Below are positions 41,632 through 49,897 of a stretch of 64,000 bases of DNA, piece by piece. Position 1 is the stretch's first letter; the number at the start of each line of letters is the position of its first letter. The stretch comes from Meishania litoralis. GTDB lineage: Bacteria; Bacteroidota; Bacteroidia; Flavobacteriales; Flavobacteriaceae. A program made the position numbers and the translations under genes. The notes under the pieces are model-generated. The model was not told the origin of the DNA and made no database searches. It worked only from the letters and a program-made list of their open reading frames with translations. The stretch covers positions 806,001-870,000 of the forward strand of contig NZ_JBHFPV010000002.1 of the NCBI RefSeq assembly GCF_042611095.1. The letters are read 5' to 3'.

Positions 41632-42600
41632 TTATAATGTAACATGTATTCCTTTATTGACCGAAAGCTCACAAGCCTCGATAATTCGCTGGCAGGTAAT
41701 CGCATCTTGCAAGCTTGATAACGGTGGTTCAGACTCCCTTAATATTTTGTCGACAAAATGGGTCGCCGTATTCTTGATCGATTCAGGATAGCATTGATAG
41801 GTCTGCGAATGTGCCCCGTTGCGATCGTTGATCACGAAATCGCGATAACTATATCGGGTGCTACCTTTCGTACCGATTACCTTGATGATACATGTCCATG
41901 GGTCTCCGGCATGGTCATCGTTGGCAAAACTGGCGCAGAGGTGGCTCAAGGTGCCGTTTTGCATTTGAACATTGGCCATGGCCACATTCTCTTGGGGGGC
42001 AATGGTATCATCGACCGTATTCATAAAACAAGAAACCTTTCTCGGTGCACCTGCCAGATAGAGCATCGTATAGCTGTGATGGGTCAGTATCTGACGAATG
42101 ACCCCGGGATACCGCGCCCGGATCTCATCGGCATGGTGGATGTTGTACATCATGTAGAACTGCACCACATCGCCCAGTTTACCACTTTCGATCATTTGCT
42201 TGGCACGCATGATGCCCGGTTCGTAAATGTAATTATGTACGGGCATGCATTTGACACCAGCTTTTTCAACGGCCATTTGCATTTTTTTCAATTCGGCGAT
42301 ATTGGAAGCCGCCGGTTTTTCCACTAAAATATGTTTTCCGGCTTCCGCTGCCCGAACGGTATATTCGCAATGGGTTTCCATATTGGTCAACACGAAAACC
42401 GCATCAATCTTTGGATCTGACAAAAGTGCCTCGACCGAACCATAGACCTTACAGCCAAATACAGAAGCCCTGGCTTGCGCCTTTTCCGGCGTACGATTCC
42501 ATAACCCGATAAGTTCTGCCCCTGGCAATCGGTTTATAGCCTCGGCATGTAGATTGGCAATGTCGCCCGCTCCTATAAATCCGATTCCATAGGTCTTCAT
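41632..42600 (-). CDS. Gfo/Idh/MocA family oxidoreductase (cytoplasmic)
   Basis: A 322-residue NAD(P)-dependent sugar dehydrogenase-like protein. The Rossmann motif G-F-I-G-A-G-D-I-A is near residue 8 and the E-K-P catalytic motif is in L-V-E-K-P-A-A near 92-98. The usual D-x3-H pair is replaced by H-H in L-T-H-H-S-Y. No signal peptide. It overlaps the upstream SDR-type epimerase gene by 4 bp and ends 19 bp before the cytochrome lipoprotein gene, so all three are one operon. Substrate unknown. Confidence 0.9.
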   Translation of the reverse strand: MKTYGIGFIGAGDIANLHAEAINRLPGAELIGLWNRTPEKAQARASVFGCKVYGSVEALLSDPKIDAVFVLTNMETHCEYTVRAAEAGKHILVEKPAASNIAELKKMQMAVEKAGVKCMPVHNYIYEPGIMRAKQMIESGKLGDVVQFYMMYNIHHADEIRARYPGVIRQILTHHSYTMLYLAGAPRKVSCFMNTVDDTIAPQENVAMANVQMQNGTLSHLCASFANDDHAGDPWTCIIKVIGTKGSTRYSYRDFVINDRNGAHSQTYQCYPESIKNTATHFVDKILRESEPPLSSLQDAITCQRIIEACELSVNKGIHVTL

Positions 42601-43616
42601 GAACTAGCTTTTGAATATTCTAAAATTCCATTTTTCGCCATGGTCTTGAACGCGACCAACGATTTGCGTACACCTTCTGAAATAGCCGTCAAGGGAAGGT
42701 TATCAAAAGTACTATCTATTTTGTCATGGCTCAGATCGGAAACGAACAAATTCGGAGGAGCCCCTTCGGTTATCGAAAGTTCGGCAAAGTCGCCCATTCC
42801 CAATTCCGTGGCCTGTTGTTTGGCTATTTCCAAAAAATCTTCAATCGCAATGGTCTTTCCTTTGATGTTAAATGCCCCGAACCCTTCATACGGTTGTAAG
42901 GTACACTGAGCAAAATGACTGCCAACATCTTCCACAAAATGGTAGTTTTCACGACCTTGATACGGCATGGCAAAAGGTGATATCTCATTGGCTACCGCTC
43001 CCATCGCTATGGCCTTCAATGCATTGGTCGGGGCCGATGTCTTACCTTTGTCCCTTCCTTTTCCATAGGTCGTGTTTATACGAAGACAAACTGTCGGTAC
43101 CTTGGTATTGTCGTGAAAAAGTCGGGCCAAATGTTCCCCGGCCAACTTCCAGATACCGTAATGGTTAGGGGGAGCCAATTGTGCATCTTCTTTAATACCG
43201 GGCTCGGAATACATAGACCGCATACCGTAGACCGCGGCAGAACTGGCAAATACGAAACGCTTCAGATTCGGAAGCTTTTCTGCGGCATCGAAAAGTGCCA
43301 TCGTACCGCCCGTATTGATCTGCATACCACCGATATGGTCGTTGGAACAATCCGGACTCTGATACGCACCCAAGTGGATGATATGTGTCGGATCTATCTT
43401 GTGAAGGGTCTCTTCAATGGCCTTATAATCGGAAACATCGAGTTTTATAAACTCCAGTCGCGGATCTAAATTTTCGCCCAACCATAGTTTTAACGGCTGG
43501 GTGTTATTGGATCGGGTCGCGACCACAATTTTGTCGACCGACGACGACTGCAATAATTTATAAATAGTTACGGAGCCGATGCATCCGGTACCTCCCGTAA
43601 TAAAGATTTTTTGCAT
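42597..43616 (-). CDS. NAD-dependent epimerase/dehydratase (extended SDR)
   Basis: A 339-residue extended SDR with NAD-binding T-G-G-T-G-C-I-G (8-15) and the catalytic Y-x3-K in H-Y-G-I-W-K, preceded by a serine cluster (A-S-S-A-A-V-Y-G). This is the architecture of UDP-sugar epimerases and of uronate or aldose dehydrogenases. It overlaps the downstream Gfo/Idh gene by 4 bp. In this catabolic setting a free-sugar or sugar-acid dehydrogenase is at least as likely as a nucleotide-sugar epimerase; the sequence alone does not decide. Confidence 0.88.
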   Translation of the reverse strand: MQKIFITGGTGCIGSVTIYKLLQSSSVDKIVVATRSNNTQPLKLWLGENLDPRLEFIKLDVSDYKAIEETLHKIDPTHIIHLGAYQSPDCSNDHIGGMQINTGGTMALFDAAEKLPNLKRFVFASSAAVYGMRSMYSEPGIKEDAQLAPPNHYGIWKLAGEHLARLFHDNTKVPTVCLRINTTYGKGRDKGKTSAPTNALKAIAMGAVANEISPFAMPYQGRENYHFVEDVGSHFAQCTLQPYEGFGAFNIKGKTIAIEDFLEIAKQQATELGMGDFAELSITEGAPPNLFVSDLSHDKIDSTFDNLPLTAISEGVRKSLVAFKTMAKNGILEYSKASS

Positions 43617-43705
43617 GTTTTTATAGATGTTAGACTTTAGGTTTGAGATTTTAGATTTGGGACTTTGAACGTATTATCTCAAGCCTAACTTCTCAAATCC
43701 CATAG
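43617..43705. repeat. Degenerate period-7 repeat tract
   Basis: Between the ADH stop and the SDR start, units such as GACTTTA, GGTTTGA, GATTTTA, GATTTGG, GACTTTG keep a 7-bp register with a TTT core. Same class as the arrays at 4613 and 49787. Confidence 0.55.
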
Positions 43706-43711
43706 CTCCCT

Positions 43712-44818
43712 TTAATTCATTTTAACCACCGCTTTCATATTTTTTGCCTTAATGGAATCTTCAAAGGCCTGCGTCACATCATCAAAATCATAGAAATCGG
43801 TATAATGTTCGGCAGGAAAGACTCCGGTTACCATCAACTTCATCGCCGCCATATAGTCATCCCTACACGAACCCATAGACCCTCTCATGTTCAAAGATGT
43901 ACGCGTCAAATGCGTTGCGTTAATAGGCACTTCTTGCCCATAAGTGGCAATCACACAGATATCACCTTCTGGGCGCACTACCTCTATAGCCTCGGTCAAT
44001 ACGGCCGGCACGCCCGAACATTCGATGAGCAAATCAACCTTTCCGTTCGTGCCAAAAGGAATTCCTTGGTCATCGGTCAACCCATTTTGTAATTGAACGG
44101 CCAAGCTGTTTTCTGGAGAAACCTCTAAAGTGATGAACCCTCTTTCCCTTGCCTTTTTCAAACGGATATCACGATCATGGGCGATGCCCGTGACGGCTAC
44201 CCTAGCGCCGGCGGCCCGTGCCACTTCGGCGGACATCAAACCTATGATTCCGCAGCCGGTGACGATTACATCTTGTCCCGGTTTGATGTTGCATTTATTA
44301 TAGAGGGCATTGGTGATAATCGATAAGGGTTCGACCAAAGCCCCTTGCTCGGGGGTCATGCCCTCGATCAAATGCACAACCCTATCGGACTCCAATACGA
44401 CTTGTTGGCCGAAACCTCCATTTCTATGAAAACCAATGATTTGCTTCGATGGGCAAAGATTCCATTTGGAAACACTGCAAGCCGGACAGTCCTCATCACG
44501 GCAACCCAACATGGCCAATGGCGTAAAGATATCCCCCACTTTTAGGTCACCGTGGTCGCCCGGTCCCAATTGCAAAACCTCGGCGCTGAATTCGTGGCCG
44601 ATGATCCGCGGTCGTTGTACCCAGTCAAAATTGGCCTTTCCGATGGAGGCACTATTATCGGAGCCGCATATTCCGGTATATAACGTTTTGGCCAGAATTT
44701 CCCCTTCTTTTAATTCAGGGATTTCCATATCCACAACCGAGGTATTCTTGGTTACGTTATCGGAATTCGGATAAATTTTTTCCTTGCCGTGAAGACAAAA
44801 GCCTTTTATTTTGGTCAT
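43712..44818 (-). CDS. Zinc-dependent alcohol/polyol dehydrogenase (MDR family)
   Basis: A 368-residue medium-chain dehydrogenase from ATG 44818. The frame is open to 44929, but the extra residues are a translation of a repeat element, so I reject that start. Catalytic zinc ligands are C51, H75 and E76 (G-H-E). Structural zinc cysteines are C106, C111, C114 and C122, with a C-x4-C first spacing instead of the common C-x2-C. The NAD site G-C-G-I-I-G-L is near 194. Related to sorbitol, threonine and butanediol dehydrogenases. Neighbouring sugar genes favour a polyol or sugar substrate. Confidence 0.9.
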   Translation of the reverse strand: MTKIKGFCLHGKEKIYPNSDNVTKNTSVVDMEIPELKEGEILAKTLYTGICGSDNSASIGKANFDWVQRPRIIGHEFSAEVLQLGPGDHGDLKVGDIFTPLAMLGCRDEDCPACSVSKWNLCPSKQIIGFHRNGGFGQQVVLESDRVVHLIEGMTPEQGALVEPLSIITNALYNKCNIKPGQDVIVTGCGIIGLMSAEVARAAGARVAVTGIAHDRDIRLKKARERGFITLEVSPENSLAVQLQNGLTDDQGIPFGTNGKVDLLIECSGVPAVLTEAIEVVRPEGDICVIATYGQEVPINATHLTRTSLNMRGSMGSCRDDYMAAMKLMVTGVFPAEHYTDFYDFDDVTQAFEDSIKAKNMKAVVKMN

Positions 44819-44831
44819 TGTATATTTTTTC

Positions 44832-44962
44832 GAGGATGTCTTAAAAGCAAGTTTAGTTACATTGTCAGGTTGAGCTTGTCGAAACCGATTTTTGATAATA
44901 AGCAAGTTAAAATATTTCGACAGGCTCAATATGACATTTAGTCAAATTTTTAGACATCCTCT
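44832..44962. repeat. MITE-like imperfect palindrome, about 131 bp
   Basis: The ends GAGGATGTCT and AGACATCCTC are inverted copies, and inner arms (TCAGGTTGAGCTTGTCGAAA against TTTCGACAGGCTCAATATGA) continue the pairing, leaving a centre of about 30 bp. No ORF. It sits in the spacer between the ADH and Gfo/Idh genes of a minus-strand operon. The shape, terminal inverted repeats enclosing a palindrome, is that of a non-autonomous mobile element or REP-type structure. Confidence 0.75.
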
Positions 44963-45005
44963 TTCCTTAATAATTACCTTATTTTTCTATTGGAGTCTTG
45001 CCGGC

Positions 45006-46166
45006 CTACCAACTTACCCCGGTATCTTTCCAGCTTTTTGATTTTGCGGATTCAAGAACGGCTTCGCAGACTTTCTGTGTCTCTTGGGCTTCCTTGAATG
45101 TCGGGGAACACGGTTTGCCTTCCTCCAAACATTGCAGAAAATCGGCCACTTGGTGAACGAAACTGTGCTCATAACCGATGGATAATCCGGGTACCCACCA
45201 TTTGTCCATATAGGGTTGGTCGCCGTCGGTTACATGAATGGAACGCCATCCTCTTTCAATCGACTCGTCCCTATGGTCAAAATATTCGAGACGGGTAAGG
45301 TCGTGCAGGTTCCATTTTATGGAAGCGTGCTCGCCATTGATCTCAAAAGTATACAGGGCCTTGTGGCCCCTGGCATAGCGTGTGGATTCGAACAATCCCA
45401 ACGAACCATTATCGAAATGACAATGAAAGATACAGGCATCGTCGATACCTACTTTTTGCTTTTCGCCTGTCAAGGAGTGTACCCTTTCTTTGATGAAAGT
45501 CTCGGTCATGGCCGAAACGTCCTTGATACCCCCATTGAGCCACATTGCCGTATCGATACAGTGTGCCAATAAATCGCCCGTAACCCCAGAACCCGCGGCA
45601 TCATTGTCTAATCGCCACAGGCCTTCGCCACCTTGGGGCAGTTCGGGGCTTATCGTCCAATCTTGTAAAAAGTTGGCCCGATAGTGGAAAATCTTACCCA
45701 ATTTTCCGGCATCTATGAGTTGTTTGGCCAAGGTAACGGCCGGTATTCTTCTATAATTGTAATACACGGTATTAGCGACCCCGGCCTTTTCGATGGCATC
45801 TACCATAGGTTGTGCCTCGGCCACCGTTCGTGCCAATGGTTTTTCGCAAAGTACCATTTTACCCGCTTCGGCAGCGGCAATGGCAATTTCGGCATGCATA
45901 TTATTGGGCGTACAAATATCTATGGCATCGATATCGTCGCGGGCGACCACTTTGCGCCAATCGGTCTCTACCGATTCGTAGCCCCACTGTTCGGCAAAGG
46001 CGGTTACGCGCTCTTCGTTACGCGCACACACCGCTTTCAAGACCGGTCTGTATTTTAAATCGGGGAAAAAATCGCCGACTCTTTTATAGGCATTGGAATG
46101 GGTACGCCCCATAAATCCGTAGCCGATCAATCCTACTCGAAATTCTTTTTTGTCACTCATGTCCAT
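45006..46166 (-). CDS. Gfo/Idh/MocA family oxidoreductase
   Basis: A 386-residue cytoplasmic dehydrogenase with G-Y-G-F-M-G-R near residue 14 (Rossmann), L-C-E-K-P-L-A (catalytic lysine of E-K-P) near 107, and a D-x3-H element in G-D-L-L-A-H-C-I-D. Length and pattern resemble myo-inositol or levoglucosan-type 2/3-dehydrogenases. It lies in the minus-strand group with a TIM-barrel isomerase upstream (131-bp gap) and the zinc dehydrogenase downstream. The start may be ATG 46166 or 46160. Confidence 0.92.
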   Translation of the reverse strand: MDMSDKKEFRVGLIGYGFMGRTHSNAYKRVGDFFPDLKYRPVLKAVCARNEERVTAFAEQWGYESVETDWRKVVARDDIDAIDICTPNNMHAEIAIAAAEAGKMVLCEKPLARTVAEAQPMVDAIEKAGVANTVYYNYRRIPAVTLAKQLIDAGKLGKIFHYRANFLQDWTISPELPQGGEGLWRLDNDAAGSGVTGDLLAHCIDTAMWLNGGIKDVSAMTETFIKERVHSLTGEKQKVGIDDACIFHCHFDNGSLGLFESTRYARGHKALYTFEINGEHASIKWNLHDLTRLEYFDHRDESIERGWRSIHVTDGDQPYMDKWWVPGLSIGYEHSFVHQVADFLQCLEEGKPCSPTFKEAQETQKVCEAVLESAKSKSWKDTGVSW

Positions 46167-46297
46167 ATCTTGATAATCTTAGTAGTCGTTCTATTTACGT
46201 TTTGGGAAACCCACTGTTGAGATTTCCCATTCCCAAAAGGAAAGGGATAGATTTCAACGTTCCAACGGCGCACATTGCCACTTTTGAATATTTGGAT

Positions 46298-47341
46298 TTA
46301 TTCTTTCCAGCCGTGTAGTTCGCGAACCTTCAACATCGCCCCTAAAATATCGTTCCATGTTTTGGGTTGCATCATCACATCGTTGGGGAACATACATCCG
46401 TCCCAACAAATGTGCTTTAATTTCTTGGTCAGGTTTCCATTTTCATCGCGTAGCCAGTGGCCGGCATCCACGGCAATATCCAATTTACCGTTGGGATCGG
46501 AGGCCTGGCAATGCCTTCCCGTCTTATCATGGGAGCCCGAACCGAAAACGGTACCATCATTTTGTGCTACGTGAAAATCGATCGTCCACGGTCGCAGGGC
46601 TGCTGTCAAAGTTTTTAGTCCCTCGGTTAAAGTTTCCCGATCATTCCAATCGAAATCTTTGGGAAGAATGCGTTCATCCTCTTTATTATAACCCAGAAGG
46701 TACAATAAGGTATGCGCCATATCCGCCTGAAAACCGATATTGGGCCTATCAACGGCCTCCAAAGTGTTGATCATCGTTTTCCAGCCATGCATACCGCCCC
46801 AGCAAATTTCGCCTTCAGCGGCAAGTGATTCACCATAGTCGGCCGCGACATCACATGCCTCGCGAAAGGTTTGGGCGATGAGCTTCGTATTACCTGCCGC
46901 GTCTTTGGCCCAACTTTCTGGATCGACCGAAGAGTCGATCCTGACAATGCCATGGGGCCTGATTCCCATATCACGTAATTTTTTCCCTATGGCACAGGCC
47001 TTTTGAACTTGGGTAACAAAATTTTTACGTTCTTCGGCCGAACCCATTGCCGAACCACCGCCCGTAACCCCCCAGACCGGAGCCACAAAACTTCCTATTT
47101 CCAAGTTGTACGAACCGACCTTGTCGGCCAATCGCTTCAAATCATCATCGGAGGAATCGATACTCACATGGGGATCGGCCAAGAATAGGTCGACACCATC
47201 GAATTTTTGTCCATCTACCTCGGCATCGGCGGTCAATTTCAGCATCGTATCCAAATCGATAGGCGGTTCAGAATCCGGGCCTTTGCCCACCACCCCGGGC
47301 CATGACGCATTATGAAGCTTAGGAAAGTTGTTCTCTTGCAT
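46298..47341 (-). CDS. Xylose isomerase-like TIM barrel protein (sugar phosphate isomerase/epimerase family)
   Basis: A 347-residue AP-endonuclease-2/xylose-isomerase-like TIM barrel. Probable metal ligands are E in A-A-E-G-E-I-C-W, D in Q-A-D-M-A-H, H in D-F-H-V-A-Q-N-D and D in V-D-A-G-H-W. No signal peptide. It is the 5' gene of the minus-strand group. It pairs with a Gfo/Idh dehydrogenase, as do 3-keto-glycoside lyases and inosose-type enzymes, which makes a keto-sugar substrate plausible. Confidence 0.88.
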   Translation of the reverse strand: MQENNFPKLHNASWPGVVGKGPDSEPPIDLDTMLKLTADAEVDGQKFDGVDLFLADPHVSIDSSDDDLKRLADKVGSYNLEIGSFVAPVWGVTGGGSAMGSAEERKNFVTQVQKACAIGKKLRDMGIRPHGIVRIDSSVDPESWAKDAAGNTKLIAQTFREACDVAADYGESLAAEGEICWGGMHGWKTMINTLEAVDRPNIGFQADMAHTLLYLLGYNKEDERILPKDFDWNDRETLTEGLKTLTAALRPWTIDFHVAQNDGTVFGSGSHDKTGRHCQASDPNGKLDIAVDAGHWLRDENGNLTKKLKHICWDGCMFPNDVMMQPKTWNDILGAMLKVRELHGWKE

Positions 47342-47503
47342 TTTTATAGGGATTTTACAGTTTAAAGGCTATTTTTCACTGTTCTAAAATTAACTAAAAA
47401 TAGGATTATCGAAAATTTTTGCAAGATTAATATCCTAACATAAATGACAATGGCACATCGGTTTAACAAATTAATTATGAAAAGTTCAAAAAAAAGTCGA
47501 ACT

Positions 47504-47538
47504 TTTGACGATATTTAATTCCGCTTTTTATAAGTTCG
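47504..47538 (+). promoter_or_regulatory. Candidate promoter and operator palindromes of the MFS gene
   Basis: TTTG at 47504-47507 and a one-mismatch -7 (TAAGTTCG, 47531-47538) are 23 bp apart, about 39 bp before the ATG. A palindrome AAGTT-cga-AACTT (47532-47544) overlaps the -7 element and AGTTC...GAACT (47483-47503) lies upstream, both suited to a regulator site. No regulator gene is adjacent. Confidence 0.35.
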
Positions 47539-47576
47539 AAACTTGTGTAACCAACTAATTACTTAAACAATATATT

Positions 47577-48827
47577 ATGGAAAATACTGCATCTGCTTCG
47601 ACTACCAATGCCAATAGGCTGTTTTATGGTAGTTGTTTTGCATTGATTACCACAGCTCTTTCATTCAGCATAAGAGCTGGAATTTTGCCACAGCTGGGCG
47701 AGGAATTGAGTTTGAACGCCGAGCAATTGGGTTATATCAATTCAATGTGGTTCTTGGGCTTTCCCATATCAATGGTAATCGGAGGATTGATATATCATAA
47801 GGTTGGCGGAAAGGCCATTATGCAATTCGCGTTTTTTGCCCATGCCATCGGTATCATAATGACCATCTATGCCGGGAGCTATACAGGCCTTTTGATATCG
47901 ACCTTGCTCATCGGTCTAGGTAACGGGTGTACCGAGGCCGCTTGTAACCCGATGATAGCCGATGCCTATCAAGGAACCCGAATGAGCAAGATGATGAACC
48001 GTTTTCACATGTGGTTTCCAGGGGGCATCGTAATAGGAAGCTTGGTCTCGAAATTCATGACGGATGCCGGTATGAGCTGGGAGTCGCAAATTTGGGTCAT
48101 TATGATTCCTACATTGATTTACGCTTATTTATTCTTCGGGCAAAGTTGGCCCAAGGCAAAAGTTCAGGAAGGCGCCACGCTTATGGGAAATTTAAAGGCC
48201 ATGGCATCTCCGTTGTTCCTGTTCATGGTGGTTTGTATGGCACTGACCGCCGCTACTGAATTCATACCGCAACAATGGACGAGCGTTATCCTTTCTAAAA
48301 GTGGTGCCCAGCCCATGTTGATTCTAGCCTTGGTAACGGGTATTATGGCAGTGGCCCGCTATTTTGGTGGCGAAATGGTAGCAAAATTCGACCAGACCGG
48401 CGTATTGCTCGGATCCGCGGTCTTGGCTACGGTCGGTATTTATCTGTTCAGTACTCAAACGGGCACAATGGCCTATGTAGCGGCAATATTTTTCGCGCTC
48501 GGTGTTGCCTATTTCTGGCCGAACATGATCGGGTTCATTGCGGACAAAATTCCAAAAAGTGGTGCTTTGGGGATGTCAATACTGGGTGCCGTGGGAATGT
48601 TTTCCCAGACCATTTTTCAACCCCTAACCGGGCGATGGATCGATTCTGACAAAGCTGAGGCTGCGGCAGCCGGACTTACAGGTGATGAATTGGAACTTGT
48701 AGCCGGGCAAGATACCATGCAGACCATTACCATTTTTCCAATTATATTGATCGTACTATTTACCATACTATATTTTTGGGTGAAGAACCGTAAGCAAGAC
48801 GATACTCCTGTGGCAACCGCACACTAA
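47577..48827 (+). CDS. MFS sugar permease (FucP-like)
   Basis: A 416-residue major facilitator with 12 hydrophobic segments in two bundles joined by a central loop near 195-210. G-L-G-N-G-C-T-E-A-A-C-N-P near 115-127 resembles the FucP/sugar:proton symporter branch. Expected to import a mono- or small saccharide for the flanking isomerase and dehydrogenase genes. It is divergent from the TIM-barrel gene (235-bp spacer) and is followed by a strong terminator. Confidence 0.9.
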   Translation: MENTASASTTNANRLFYGSCFALITTALSFSIRAGILPQLGEELSLNAEQLGYINSMWFLGFPISMVIGGLIYHKVGGKAIMQFAFFAHAIGIIMTIYAGSYTGLLISTLLIGLGNGCTEAACNPMIADAYQGTRMSKMMNRFHMWFPGGIVIGSLVSKFMTDAGMSWESQIWVIMIPTLIYAYLFFGQSWPKAKVQEGATLMGNLKAMASPLFLFMVVCMALTAATEFIPQQWTSVILSKSGAQPMLILALVTGIMAVARYFGGEMVAKFDQTGVLLGSAVLATVGIYLFSTQTGTMAYVAAIFFALGVAYFWPNMIGFIADKIPKSGALGMSILGAVGMFSQTIFQPLTGRWIDSDKAEAAAAGLTGDELELVAGQDTMQTITIFPIILIVLFTILYFWVKNRKQDDTPVATAH

Positions 48828-48846
48828 CTAAAAATGAAAGAAACTT

Positions 48847-48890
48847 AAAATGACCCCCTGCCTGTTTTTAAGGAGGGGGTCATTTTTTTA
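48847..48890 (+). terminator. Rho-independent terminator after the MFS gene
   Basis: A 13-bp stem (48847-48859 with 48874-48886) around a 14-nt loop, followed by seven T. It separates the MFS gene from the following isomerase operon, which has its own -7 element. Confidence 0.9.
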
Positions 48891-48906
48891 TTGAGAATCC
48901 AGCATT

Positions 48907-48914
48907 TACTTTTG
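48907..48914 (+). promoter_or_regulatory. Candidate -7 element of the isomerase-ThuA-PIG-L operon
   Basis: TACTTTTG fits TAnnTTTG and lies 33 bp before the isomerase ATG, directly after the MFS terminator. No TTG lies at the preferred distance. Confidence 0.4.
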
Positions 48915-48946
48915 TGTATGTGGGAATCAAATAAAACAATTTAGTT

Positions 48947-49786
48947 ATGAAGATAGGAATGAACATGCTCCTCTGGACCAACCATGTGACGGAAGCACAT
49001 TTCCCCCTTGTGGATACTCTGAAGAAAACCGGCTTTGATGGTGTGGAACTATTTTTAGGGGAAGGCGATGAAGCTCATTATGCCAAACTGGGCCGATATT
49101 TTTCAGATGCGGAAATGGGCGTAACCGCTGTGGCCGCCTTGGCACCTGATGAGAATATTGCGAGTCCTAATAAAAATTATAGGGCCGCCGGCTTGGATAA
49201 ACTCAAATGGTCGATCGATATGAGTGCTGCGGCCCATGTCGAGGTCATTTGCGGACCGTTTCATTCAACATTCGCTTATTTTACCCGTCAACCTCCGACC
49301 CTTGAAGAAAAACAATGGAGCATCGAAATGTTGCGAAAAGCGGCCGAATATGCAGAACGATCGAATATCATGCTAGCCCCCGAGGCCGTAAATCGTTTCG
49401 AATGCTACTTGTACAATACCATGGCCGATCTGAAAACCATGGTAGAGGCGGTGGATCATCCGAATTTGGGCGCGATGTACGATACGCACCATAGTAACAT
49501 CGAGGAAAAAAGTCAGTCCAGCGCTTTAAAGACCATTGCACCCGTTTTAAAACATATACATATCAGTGAAAACGACCGTGGTACGCCGGGAAGCGGACAA
49601 GTCGATTGGAACGATGTTTTTCCGGCCATAAAGGAAATAGGCTACGATGGATGGCTGACCATAGAAGCTTTTAGCACGATCATTCCCGAATTTGCCAATG
49701 CGATCAACGTATGGCGAGATTATTCGCCTTCCGAAGAGATATATACCAAAGGTTTGAAGCTCATAAAAGAAGGTATGGGTATCTGA
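48947..49786 (+). CDS. D-tagatose/D-psicose 3-epimerase-like TIM barrel enzyme
   Basis: A 279-residue sugar isomerase/epimerase. The metal ligands can be placed: E146 (A-P-E-A-V-N-R-F-E), D179 (M-Y-D-T-H-H), H205 (H-I-H-I-S-E-N-D) and E240 (T-I-E-A-F). The spacing 33-26-35 matches what I know of D-psicose and D-tagatose 3-epimerases, and N-R-F-E is a family hallmark. It may also act as a hydroxypyruvate isomerase-type or keto-sugar epimerase. It follows its own promoter-like element, and a heptamer repeat array follows the stop codon. Confidence 0.9.
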   Translation: MKIGMNMLLWTNHVTEAHFPLVDTLKKTGFDGVELFLGEGDEAHYAKLGRYFSDAEMGVTAVAALAPDENIASPNKNYRAAGLDKLKWSIDMSAAAHVEVICGPFHSTFAYFTRQPPTLEEKQWSIEMLRKAAEYAERSNIMLAPEAVNRFECYLYNTMADLKTMVEAVDHPNLGAMYDTHHSNIEEKSQSSALKTIAPVLKHIHISENDRGTPGSGQVDWNDVFPAIKEIGYDGWLTIEAFSTIIPEFANAINVWRDYSPSEEIYTKGLKLIKEGMGI

Positions 49787-49857
49787 AGTCGGAAGTTTGA
49801 AGTTTGAAATTGGAAGTTGGAAGTTGGAAGTTGGAAGTTGGAAGTTGGATAAGGAAA
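49787..49857. repeat. Period-7 tandem repeat array
   Basis: Starting at the stop codon of the epimerase-like gene, units AGTTTGA, AGTTTGA, AATTGGA and then five to six copies of AGTTGGA. Strict 7-bp period. The array fills the whole gap up to the next gene's start region, as with the dacB/nudK array. Confidence 0.9.
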
Positions 49858-49897
49858 GATGTTCAACGCAGTGTGTAAACATTTAAAAATAAAATTT

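Noticed and set aside
41758..42327. A 189-residue open frame opposite a Gfo/Idh gene
   Set aside because: Antisense shadow of a clear oxidoreductase; no independent support.
44819..44929. N-terminal extension of the zinc alcohol dehydrogenase
   Set aside because: The extra residues are the translation of a palindromic repeat element; the ATG at 44818 gives the normal family start.
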